A DNA stretch of 64,000 nt from Sipunculus nudus (Eukaryota; Annelida; Sipuncula; Golfingiida; Sipunculidae). The stretch spans positions 14,351,676 through 14,415,675 of the forward strand of contig CM049311.1 in assembly GCA_026874595.1 (NCBI GenBank), given 5' to 3'. Each line of letters begins with the position of its first letter. The stretch's first letter is position 1. The notes beneath the pieces were generated by a model. The model saw only the letters and a list, made by a program, of their open reading frames with translations. It did no database searches and was not told the origin of the DNA. Made by a program: the position numbers and the translations under genes. Positions 25,621-38,800 of this stretch are shown piece after piece.

Positions 25621-28600
25621 ACGTAGCCGCTTGTTGACTAGCCGTTTTCTTGTTTTTCATAAACTTGGTAATTTTCAAGTGTGTTGCCTATCAGAAACTT
25701 ATAAGCATTGTCAGTTGCAAGATGTGCTTAAAATTTAAAGTTAGAAAGTTTATCATTCCATACTTATACAAAGTATAGATTTGCAAAATTATTCTGAATG
25801 ATTGCGGATTTTAACTTTTTTGACAAATTATCAAACTATTTATTGAGAAATAGAGATCTAAAAGACTTGCATGTTTAAATCCCTTCCTATTGTTTTATGA
25901 GGATGGACGAAAGAGCGGTCTGTCGCTATCATTCAAGACTTCTGTACATCTTGAACTTTTAATTGATCAGGATTGTGTAGACCAATGTGTTGTCAAGTCT
26001 GAAATTAAGCTTTATTTGTAATCTGGTCAGAAAAGAAACGCCACAAGCTTGCTTTACTTATTTACTGCATCTGTTGGTTGACCAGATTTGTTAATACAAC
26101 ATAATGACCAGGAAATTTTGACTGAATTTTAAATATTGATTAAAGGAGTATCCAGATGATAAATAATATGGTTTAATATGGAAATAAAAATTAATGGAGT
26201 GGTTTCAATAATATGAACACAGCTGCTGTCAACACACCAAGTAGCAGGTCAAAACTTCGTAAAATTATGATCTGCATTTGCTTAAATTCTGGTTCATATT
26301 TCAGTATGGAGGTGAGGCTGGATCACCCATGAGTTAACTTTAAAGAATGGTTACTCCGATAACCATTATTAAAGCTGCATTTATTAAACAATTGTCAAGA
26401 TCACAATTGAAAATGGTCACTATTTGTTGACTGCTAGACAGCAGATTCCGACCATGGAGTTCATTTATGAGCTCGGGTCAGAGAAACATATTTTATATTG
26501 CAAAAGCATGCATCTGGACTTTAATTTGATAAACAATATATTAAGCTCAATAAGCTGTGATTCTCCACACTAAATTGTCTTATCAATATTTGTATTTATT
26601 TCAGCGGTCCTCTGATTATATTATGTTTGAATCCCAATTTGGGATATTAAACTTGTTAAACCATGGCCAAGTTTTTCTGAAGAAAAGAAAACCCAATGCA
26701 GGCCACTTTGGCACGCATTGTTGAAAAGATAAAAGATTTTAAGTGACCATTTGACCATGCCAGGAAATTACTATGGATGTTACATCACATTTAAATATAT
26801 AGTATTTCATTACATTAATTAGTTGAAGAAAGTGGAGAGAAGTAAATTTTCTGGACATTCAGTTGGCCATACATTCAGTTTGGCTACTGGTTGCACACTC
26901 TCCAGAGTTTTCAAATTTGTTTCTTTTTTTTCAGCAATAGAAAGATCTACAGTAATAATATAACTTCATATCAGTTAAATGGTATCACCCCAGTGTATGA
27001 CCTGAGAAACCATTTTTCTGACAGATGCAGAAGCAATATCAGATGTATTGTGCAGTTTTTACTTGATAATATTCATGAACATGCATTGACCCTTGGCACA
27101 AAGCCTTGATCTGTACAATATGCTGCATCTGAAAGCCAAAATTTGTATATTGGAAGCATTAAAAAGAAAACCAGATTGGCTGCTACATTGTGTTTGGCAT
27201 ATATCTGATGATCAGTGTGATAGGCAGCTCGGGTTCTTTTCACAGCCATTTACACAAGTGCATGTTAATAAAATGCAGTGTGCTGCACAGTCAAAGGTAA
27301 TTTTATTCTGGCCTTTGATGGCCTTCCTTGATGGTATCATGCTGAAATAGGTGAAACTGCAGTGCCATATTTCTGTGAACTGTTTAGAAAATCATTCATT
27401 CAGAAAATAGTGCTTTAAACTGACTCTAAAAAATGAAGTTGCAAGTGTATTTGAAGAGGATTTGATCATTTTAAGTTCTTTGACTTTTGAAGACTTTGTA
27501 AGAGATCTGTCATTGGTTCCAGTATTAACCATGTCTGAATTTTTAACACAAGGAGTCCCCTTTTCTTATTTTACATTTCTAGGAAGCTGAACATTTCAGA
27601 GCTTCCTAGAAATATAAACCACAATTTATGTCCTTGAATTTTCTATAATATTACCATTTACATTGAGCAATTTAGTTGGGGGGAAAGCTTTTTGATGAGC
27701 ACTCTAAATGTGTTTATGAAGGGGTAGGTGCAGGAAATATTTATAATAGCGGAGAGGGATATTCTAACATAAAAAAAGGACTACATGGGAAAATAAACAG
27801 CTTATTGAACCCAGCATATCTTGCCATTTTGGCTGGTCAGTTGTGAACTGAATGTCAAAAGGTGAAATTCATAAAATATGACCTTGTATTTATACAACAA
27901 AGGCAAGCACTTATGGTATTGTAATGAACAATCCTGAAGAACTTAGTGAATTACACACTAACTGCAGTTCAGGTGTTTATGAAGGGGTAGGTGCTTATGA
28001 AGGGGTAGGTTTTCCCCATAGAAATACTCCCCAATTTTAAATAATTCAAGCCAGAAATTTAGAAGTATATGGTTTAAATCAAAGAATGGGACTGCCAAAT
28101 TAAACTGGATACAGAAAATTATATTTTCAGGAAACTTATGAAGCCAAAACATTGTATTTTTACATCTTGGAAATATCAAATTCAAGTATTTGGAACATTT
28201 TTGAGATGACAGATCTTCATGATTTGAACTGAGCTTCAAAAATATTTTATTTCTCTGAGAAACTTTCAGTGAAATAGAGTGAGAAGTCAAAAAACAAAAT
28301 AATCCTCTTGACTTTTTTTCTTTTTGCATGCTCCTTCTTTGTAGCTTTCTGAAGGTAAGTAGGAATGGTAGTTTTTGAGCAGTGTTTCATAAAAAAAAAA
28401 AAATGAAAAAAAGTTGCTGTGCACATTGTCATGTCAAGACACAGTTGCTGAATAAAAAATGAAGAAAATACTTTGTGTTGTTGCATGGAAAATATCTGGA
28501 ATGACTGCAGTTATAACATCTGGCAAACTCTGAACACCACATCAGATTTGTATGTAGTTTTTGTTTATTTATATGTAGTTTTGGGTGATGTCCCTTGACT

Positions 28601-29550
28601 ATCATTATGCTTAATCTCAAGCTTTTAATATTTAGCACTTCCTGAAGTGCTTACAGGGAACCCACAGTCCAAGCAAAAGAGGGTTGTTCGACTCCATATA
28701 TCTGATAAATATTCAAAGCCAAAGTCCAATGTTGTGTTAAGAAGATTAAAAGCCCTACTGGCTTTGGAGCAGTCTGGCACTTTATAACATGGATTAGGTT
28801 GACCACAGTAACCAGTTATAATGCTGGAATTACCAGTGTTACTCCTTAGCAAATTGATATGAACCCCCAACTTACTGAAAGGTAGGAGTACTGTTGTAAT
28901 TCCCAGGTTGGTGGTCTATACTTAATTATGCCTGATACAATTGTCCGTGTCTGGCTTGGATACTGAAAAAAAATTGTTCACAATTTTATAATGAATTTAC
29001 AGTTTGCCAATCACTCCGGCATACTGCTTGAGAAGCAGAGATGGTGGACATTTATATCCTGTTTGTGCACCCCTTTTAATTTCAGAAAATGGTGGGGAAC
29101 CCCATACCACCCTGCAAAAATCCATCAGTCTGGCAAAATTGATTTTCATGTACCACAGAGGACTATTTGATAATGTGTTTCTGGCACAATTTCCTCTAGA
29201 GGGACATAAAAATATAATTTTAAAATAAAACTTACTGTGGTGATTGTATCAGATTCCTTACTATTTGTGGTGTGGATGCACTGCCAAGATTTCTTAAGAC
29301 TAAGAGCAGTTGGATACTGAGTCCATGGAAGAATAATCTGTGAATTATAAATCTGATAGTTTTGAGGACTTCCTGAATCTTTCAGAATATGCCTCAAGAA
29401 GGAAGTCCTTTGTAAATCCATTTAATCTTTGTATCTTAATGTTAGTCTAAACGAAAACTACCCTATAGGTACTGATAACTGAAAAACTTTACCACTATAC
29501 AAGAGATAAATTGGCTTCAGGAGAAAGAAAGAACAAAAATATATATTAAA
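25621..29550. other. intergenic DNA between two convergent genes, nothing recognised
   Basis: AT-rich, with short open frames that have no recognisable protein motif. A short duplication (TTTATGAAGGGGTAGGTG) appears near 27714, 27977 and 27992. Confidence 0.5.
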
Positions 29551-29552
29551 AT

Positions 29553-29558
29553 TTTATT
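29553..29558 (-). promoter_or_regulatory. likely poly(A) signal of SF3A3
   Basis: AATAAA on the minus strand (TTTATT on the plus strand), 267 bases past the stop codon. It is the best nearby hexamer; the 3' UTR would be about 270-300 nt. Confidence 0.5.
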
Positions 29559-29824
29559 ACATGTTTGCACTTGTTGAACATGACTGATCTGATCTCTATT
29601 TCATTGAGATGCTATTATGAATCTACTGAATTCATCTGTTGTTTTAATAAATCTTCATAACAGCTTCCCTAATGGACAGGCCGCATTCTGTTTTGCAGCA
29701 CGAGTTTCATATCGATGTTTGCTGCTAAACATCTTCATAAAATCTACCTCCACTGTATGTTGTATCTACATAATGTGACTGCTATGTCAGGGTCCAGAAC
29801 ACTGTGGCCGTAATGTTATCTGTA

Positions 29825-32800
29825 CTATAGTAGTCCCTGCCTCTTTAAATCCTCAAACGTCTTCCTGTTGACAACATTTCCTGTGGAATCTTCATATTCC
29901 TCCTGTGTAAAAGAGTGTGATAACTTCAGTACAGACCTTTCTACCAACAAATGCTCTTTGATATAGGCGTGGGAACATTTTCATTGCAGACAGACAGGGA
30001 TATCCACTGGGGGGGGGGGGGGGGGCAGAGGGTTGCTAGATATAGGGTATATAGCTATGTACTACATATACAGCTATGTACTAGTATGTAAGAATTGCCT
30101 ACAGAAGGATACTAACCAGGGAAGGGGGAGGGGTGGTGTGGAAAATTTTTTAAATTCATTGTGAATAATTTCTTATACATTTGATGCCAATGGCCCATAC
30201 AAAATGTTAATGGGGAAAAATATTTATATTTCACTTAATTTTACACTATTAAATCTAGGACTGGAAAAAATATTTTTTTTTGGGGGGGGGGCTGCTAAAC
30301 TATATCTCCTCCCCCCCCCCCCCCCCCAGGCTTATACCATTTAAAGTTTTTTTTGGGGGGGGGGGCACAATTGCCCAGTTCCCATGCCTATGTTAATATA
30401 AGAAGCAAATTGCTTTCAGAACATATAAAATCTGGATACATAATGTAAGTACACCTGGCCACTTTGCAGTGTAATCTGGATACATAATGTAAGTACTTCG
30501 CAGTGTTTACCAGTGATATATATGTATTGGTCCTTCCTAGAGAGAAGTCCCAATAAACTCATCTTAATGTACATCCTCGTTCCATATAGTCACAGGGACC
30601 TGTAATTGGTCCTTCAGTGTAAGAATTTTGTGGGACCTGCATAGCCCCCCAGTGAAAAAAAAGGACCACTAAAGAACCATGGTAAGTTGCCTTGTATGGC
30701 TCTCATAAAGCAAGCCTTATTGACTGCAAACAGTAACAGAGATGCAATAAATGTTTAAATGCATCGTCCCGTAACTGATATCCTATCTAAACTCTAAAAT
30801 GATATACAACCGCGAAAACATCTCCCTTTCTAAACTATGAGAGTCAGTAGCCCCCCCACCAATCCTCAACTACAGAGGTAACATTAATCCATCGCATCAT
30901 TTGGGCATATAGACTAAATTACAAATTGGTTTCACAACTTGTTGACAAGTCACTAATGTGTCCTCCAATGATTGGAGAGACCCTCTGGAAGCAGTTCTGT
31001 AAGTTTCTGTTGCAGTGATTAACCAGGCAGCCAGTACTGTGCAACTGACAACCCTTCTCAACCTAAAAATAATTTTGTAACACCGTAAAAACACCCCAAT
31101 ACCCATTTTTAGACCACCAATTTTCAAAGTCCAATACCCAAAGTCCAGTACCCTCTCACACTGAAATTAGTTCAATACCCTCTACTATTAAAGTTTTGGT
31201 GAATTCTCATTAAATAATTACAGAAAAGTTGCTAACAGACAAACTAATAAAGTGACTCAAGATTGGAAATGCAATATCATGGAACCTGGCACTGATACAA
31301 TATCCACTTCTGTTTGGCCTCCCATATGTTTATGTTTAAGTTAGGCCCCATTGGGTTTTCTGTACCAGTTTATGATTTAATCCATTCATTACCTACCTCT
31401 GTGTCTGCCCGCCACCTCTGTGATTCTTTACCAGTCTTTATTTTCTGCCATACTGAAATGAGCAGATTAACATGTATAGAGCAAAGACAAGCCATTCAAT
31501 CATGATAACATTTGTCTTTCAAACAAATCTTTAAATTCCTAACATTTGAAGACTCCTTACTGTGCACTTATAAAGCATGTACAACCATGACAAGTAATAA
31601 CTGCATCGTTTCAAACCTAATTTGAGAGTGAGCATAAAAGTTATCACTAGTGATGACAAGCTTTCGTACGCCTGATTCTTGGCGCCATGCCAATTTTAAT
31701 TATCCTTAAAGATTTACAAGGTATGACAGTTTTATACAAACCAAAGCAGAATGATACAAGAATATGGACCATATTGGGTATATACAGGGGTATAAGGTTT
31801 GTGTTCCCGTATGGGATGCTTTGTTCATGACATTTTTAAACCAACTTTTGCTTGCAGACGTTCATTCACTGCAGTCATCCCAAACAAGCTCTCATTAACC
31901 AGATTCTTGGCCCTATGCCAGACCAAGTGTTATCAATTAAACCAATAGTGTGGGCATCTCTTGTCTGAAATTTTGGCTGGATGCAAATGCATTACCACAC
32001 TTATCAGTTCTCTGATTAAAATCTTAATTTCTCTGATTACAATTCTGTGTGCACCCTGGTGGTCCTGCCCAGAGAACATTGCCATATCAAACAGTGGTTA
32101 CATGAAAGGATGTCTGGAACAACTGCAGTATATAATAGTTACAGGAGGAGTGTAACTTTCTTTATAACATATAAATTAAAATCTGAACTACACAGATAAT
32201 TTTCACTTTTGCAACTTGTCCCCCTTATCACAACTGGACATGATGAAAGCTAAATCACTGGATTTATTGTGGGATTGATGAATTGTACTCACAAGCTACT
32301 GCATCTTCAATGAGTGTCACGTTGGCGAAGTGGGCAGTGTTTGGAATACCCAGACATCTCATTCCATGAGCGTGTCTCCATTCCTGACATGAATCAACAG
32401 ACATGGCATTAATACACACATGGAATAAAATACAATATTATCAGCTCTTTCTTTCAAACCAAGCCCCATACCTTTCCAATTCTTGTCAGCCATTTCTACC
32501 ATACACCAATGAACCAAAAACATGAAGGGCATAGAGGGGGGCTGTCGGCAACGTATACTATTTCAGTACTGGTAAAGAAATTTTGTGGCTTACATTTAAA
32601 AATATCTGTGATTTCATGACAAATATCTATAAATGAGTCTCAATAAACTAGAATTGAGATGGTAAAGGTCTTCAATTTGACCTTGGGATTTGGAAAAACT
32701 TAAGCTGAAGCATTTTGTTGTTTAAATATTGCGTGCAAAAGAAAATCAGCGATTGGGCAGAGGTGGCCATATTGGAATTCTGACAGGTCTGTAATTCAAT

Positions 32801-35800
32801 AGGTCTGGAGCCCTCATATGTACCAATCTTCCCAGTGAATTTGGGTAAACTGAAGCATTTTGTTGTTGAGATATTGGGTGCAAAAGAAAAACAGCCATTG
32901 GGCTATGGCGCCAAGACTGGAATTCTGACAGGTGTGTAATTCAACAGATCTGGAGCCCTCGTATGTACCAATCATCCTTGTGAATTTGGGAAAGATGTAG
33001 TATGTTGCTGATGAGTTATCACGCGCTAAAGAAAATAAGCAATTGGGCTGTGGCAGCCATATTGGAAATCCAACAGTTCTGCAATTCAATAGGTCTGGAT
33101 CCCTAGTATGTACCAATCATCCCTGTGAATTTGGGAAAGCTGAAGTATGTTGTTGTTGAGTTATTGCGCATGGAAAAAAATCGGCGATTGGGCTGTGGTG
33201 GCCTTATTGGAACTCCAACAGGTCTGCGATTCAATAGGTCTGGAGCCCTCCTATGTACCAAACATCCCTGTATATTTGGGAAAGCTAAAATATGTTGTTG
33301 AGTTATCACTTGCAAAAGAAAGTGTCACTGACGGAAGTATGAAAGGACAGACTGACACAGTGATCACTATAGGGCACCACTTGTCAAGAGGGGCCCTAAT
33401 AAACATATGTGTACATTGATACACTCAAAATTATTTTATGGTTCTATTATTAAGCTGTCTGAAATGTCCTCTCTTGCAAAAAGGCCTGTCTGAAAAATCC
33501 CAGTCTGGAATGTTCTAGTCTTGAATGTCCTAGTCTGAAACATCCGTGTCCGAAACATCCTACATGACTACATTCCTACTGTAAGGCACCATCTTAATGG
33601 TGCCATAATAAATGTGAAAAGGTAACTCACTGCAAAATGCCTCTGGAAAGCCTTTGGTCCTCTGTATGTGTAGTTTCCACAGATTTCACAGTTGTAGCTG
33701 ATGTTCAGTCCATGAAGTTTGTACAGCCAGTAAGGGATAGGCTATAAAGAATAACTTTAGTCATCAAAGTGTAAAATTTAAGGTTAAGTTTGGGTTAAAG
33801 CACGCTGCAAATTTTTAACTCAAACCCCTTTATGAGGATTCCAAAACAAGGACTTCTTGAAATGCCAGATATTTTAAAATTTAAAAAAAATTTGTGTACG
33901 AAGGTATAACAGTTCTACATGAAAGTGGAGAATGTGTAAAAAACAAACTACAATATTTAAAGACCAAGTCATCAATGACACTGTTGCATGAATGCTTGAA
34001 TGCTTTATTATACTGGTCTACATGAGAACTCTTTTACATCCTGACTTCAGATAAATACTTTAAATACTCTAAATTTAAGTATATCAAAACTCCTTATAGA
34101 ATTAATGTTTGTAAATATTGCAGATAAATTAAAAAGACCTTTCCATCCCAGCCGAGAGGCAGGTTTTTAGGGTTGTATGGTATGTCGTTATCTTCGTCAT
34201 CTGAATCATCATCACTCATGTTCTCCTCATCAGACTCCTCTCGTTCCTCTCCTGTACGAGCTTGTTTGCGCTGCACGTTTTCTCGCGTTGCCAGTCTTTG
34301 TTCCCCCAGGATTTCTGTGAGTCTGTACACCTGGGCCTCGAGGGCTCCAATATCTCTGTGTCGCTCACTGTCCCTGAAACAGAAGCATAGATTGACAGCA
34401 TGTGAAACAAGAGGTAACAGAGATTAATTTGTACTGGTATGGATAGGATTCCATCAGAGTAAATGAAGAAACACTGTAAAAAAAAAATCTTTTTATGACT
34501 AGAAATTATGGTCTTATTCCTGCAAATATTAAGTTTGGATTTTTGTCCCTATGACTAAACATGAGGGAAGTTTCAGTCCTTAAGTTGAATGCGGAGCAGG
34601 GTTTATCCGAGACCTTTACTGAAACACAATAATACATCCCCTGACTTTGTTCGTTTTTCCATAACAGTCATCCTTCATCACTTAAATTCCCTTCTTTAAG
34701 CACAAAAGGCCCTAAGTCTTGACAGAAAAGAATACCTGGACAAGCAGCAAAATTTATTAGTTATTATTACAGGTCTATTGGCAGATGAAAAATTACTACA
34801 GTATTCTGTTCAAGCTATAGAAACGACCATCTTACAGAATTAATATTGTAGACTAATAAGCATAAATATAATGCACACTTGAGTATTCAGAGATTCAATC
34901 AAATATATATTCATGTATACACCAAACCTTACACAAAAGCTTGTACTTCAAGATGAGTTTTTATCAGTACACCATGAATTTACATTTGTATAATTTCTAT
35001 TATATAAGGTAACAAGAGCACCACAAACGTGCATGAAACCCCCCCCATCATGTATCTTGTGACCTCTGACCTCATATAATACATGTGAATTTTGATAAGA
35101 AGGTAAATCAGGAAAGAAACATATTGGTACATATGTATAATAAAGTTCCAAGTAAATTCACAGGATTTTTGTTAAGTCACTGAGGTGCCTCCTAAGTGTG
35201 GTGACCTCTGACCTCATTAAATATGCATGGATTTTGCTGGAAATAAAACTTAGGTGAGATATTTTATTGATTAACATTTCTGAGGAGTTTTATCAAAATC
35301 CTTCATATTCTTCATAAGTTATCACATAGACACCACAAAGTGCCTAGTCGCCCGTGACCTTATAAAATATTTGTGGATGTTGCCCATAATCAAACTCGGG
35401 CGAGATAATCTGTTGGTCAGTTGTTATGGTGAGTTTCATATAAACCCATCAAAGCCCCAGCAAGTTATTGCAGTGACACTAAAAGTTAACGGACAGACAG
35501 TGGGTATACCATAATACTCGCGTCATATGACAGGCGTATAAAAATAAGAGAAAAACTGTCTACACAGTTACTGACTAACTTGGCTTTTCCTGCTCTGCCT
35601 GGTTTTGACTTGGCAAACAGTGTTGGGTCCAGGTCTTCTAATTTCTTCCCCTTGGTACTAAACAGTCTCTGTGCACGCTGCTCCAGTGTTCTATGATGAA
35701 AAAAGTACAACAAATGCTCGGAAACAAAACTTGATCAAAGCTGAGATTGTTACATTGTGTTCAATCAACTGATTTTCACCTGGTCTGAGGGATCCTTTTT

Positions 35801-38800
35801 ATAACATTCTAAATTCAAGTATATATTCATAATCATTTACAAAACTAAGTGTAAACATAATTTGGCATTAAAGAATTATGAATTATAGCACAAGTAATTA
35901 TGTGACTGCTTTCTCTACTCATTACCATCAACGAGGTGAAAATTTTGTTAAACAAGACTGTTTTCTTACTTTTTCAACGACCTGAATGTCTAAAACTTTG
36001 AGCTGAAATGAAACTTGTAACTATTTGTGCCCTGGGAAGAAAGGACAAAGTGGATGCAATGCAATTGAATTGAAAACTGGTGAAAAAATTTTTTGCACTG
36101 AACATACCACTACAACAGATTATGACCAATTTTTTTTCTTTGTTATGAAGTATAATTTTGACAGGACTGGTCCAGCACAACTTACCCTCCACATTTAAGT
36201 CCAAGAGCCATCAGGGCGGACTTCAGACGATCCAGACCAAGAGAGGCCAACTCCTGTATACAAGTCAAATAACAATGGGTGATAAACATCCACTATTGTC
36301 TTTACACTTACATTAAAATATAAGCAGGTGAATGCAGGCTGAAGTAAGGCATTCATCTTATCATCGGCAGACTTTTACATAAGAGAACAAATCATCATGT
36401 CAAATTCGAACTTTTCTTGATTTTTATTCCTCATTTCCTATTTTATATATCATTTGAAAATATGTCTAAATGTATTTGAATGTACAATGGGATACACATG
36501 TTGCACAACAGAAGATGCAAACAGGTCATCATAGAAGAATAATTCAATTCAAGCTCATTTGCCATAAAATTTTGAAAACTTATATTTCAAAGGGTTTCAT
36601 TTTCTTTATTTCCCACATGATTGGTGTATGACTGTAGCTACGTTGTTAACAGGACTGAAAAAGAGTACTCGAGGACTCGGGTAAAAAATTTTGACTCAAG
36701 TACTGGTGTATGTACATACATATCTGAATATTACTGCAAATTTATGGGTAGTCTGTAGGCTTATTTATTCAATATTGCAGCCTGGCATAGGGCTCTAAAC
36801 ATATGCTAATCAAATTAACAGAGGTCTTGTTATGACATATATCTATTCCTTTGTTCCGATAAAGTTAGCCATCACAAAGTCAAATTAATGCATATTTTTT
36901 ATTGGTAAACAGATGTCTGTTTTATCTTTACAGTGTTGCCATGGTAACAGGTACTCGAATCACAGTCGGGTAATGTTGTACCCGTTTCAGCCCTAGTTGT
37001 TACCACATCAGAGTGAATGTTAGAGGCAGTGCGATATGTAAATGTTTCTATTTTGTACAAGAGCTATCTTACCTCCCAAGATGAAAATGCAGAGAGGTCA
37101 AGATGAGCTCCAGCATGGGTCAGTGCACCGCTAGCTTCTTTCTGAAATGTAAATGTATTTAACAAACTCAGTGTGTAATAAAACTGTCAAACATCTTATA
37201 CATTATAACAACAACAGACTAACTTAAGCATCCCACTTCCTGTTCATTCAAGTTACCCGGCTGAAACCACTGATGCTGTTCAATCATTTTATCACTTCAC
37301 ACAAACCCTGGTTGTTTAACTGCAGAGCTTACATTTTAATGCATTCTGAGGGAAACTGAATATGGGAATGGAACCATTTAATATGGTACTTATGAACTGA
37401 TCACACATATCAGCATTTTTCTGCTGCTTTCATAATTTTATCTTATGCGTGTTTACATCTCTTGTCTATTTTCTGCAGTTTCCAATTATCTAGCCAATTA
37501 AACTGACTCGTATATTAATGCAATTGAATATTAAAATCACCCACCGGCCATCCTGGGAATATTCCATCATTCCACTGGGTGTCAAATTCTAATAACACTT
37601 GTTCCATTTCCTGCAAAGAAGATATAATAACAAAGTATCTGTACTAAGTATCTGTAAACAGAAAAGAATGAAAGAGACAAGTAAAAGAAATTAATATTTG
37701 ATCTCATATGTTATTTTCAGTGGACTTCCTTGTTAATTCAGGATTTTGTTGTGAATACCTTTATCTTAGAACATACACAATTTTTTGATAGACCTTGACA
37801 AAAAAAAAACTAGTGGCCCATGGGCCATGACGCTCAGCTGAATTCAAGGAGTGTTGAACAATGTGCAAAATGACTGCCAGAGTGCAGACAAATCATGAAT
37901 TTAGTGGAGAGTCCTAAGAAATGGGTTTCAGTGAGCTATTGGACAGATGACAACTTCATTTGAAGGTCTCATAAATAGAGAGAAAAATGTGTAAAAATTT
38001 GAAAAAAATACAGGTAGTGCCACCAGTCTGCAGAAACTGATGAAACACTCCATGATCAATATATATCCCAAGAATCATAGCTATCAAGGCATTAGTTATT
38101 CAGATACTGGAGCTTTTGTTTGTATCAATTATTCTTGGGGGTATTTATGAGCCCTATAGCTCAGAGGATATGGGTAACAGAGACCTAATTTCAGATTTCC
38201 AAGAAGACTTTTCATGGCCCTCCCTAGAAGTCAAGTATGAAGATTCTAGGTCAAGTGGTTACGATTTGTGCCCTGTTACAAGAAGAGGCTTTATTTGAAA
38301 GTCTCAAAAAGAGAAAAAAATTTGTAACAAGTGACCCATAGGTCATGACGCTCAGCTGACTGCGAAGAGATTCGCAAAAGGAAATTTTATCATCTGAATG
38401 GTAGTATACACCCATTCAACTGAAGCATCAAACAGATTAACCAACAGGCCAAAATTGTGTCTGTATTTATATATCTCAAAAATAGAGAAAAAATGCGTAA
38501 AAAATACAAGTGGCTCCACCAGTCTGCAGAAACTAATAAAAAGACTTAATGGTCAATATGCATGCAAAGAATCATGGTGATCTCTGCATTAGTTGTTACA
38601 ACTTGTGCCATGTAAACAGATGACAGCATCCTTAAAGGTCTCAAAAATAGAGAAAAAAAATTTGAAAAATTGAATAAAATATAGGTGGAACCGTCAGTCT
38701 GCAGAAACTGAGGAAACACTCCATAAACAATATCCATCCAAAGAATCATGGTGATCTCTGCATTAGTTGTTCAGATACTTCAGCTTTTGTATCAAATTGT

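Noticed and set aside
29825-32383. Direct joining of the last two visible SF3A3 exons
   Set aside because: The join produces an immediate TGA and removes about 19 conserved residues, so another exon must lie between.
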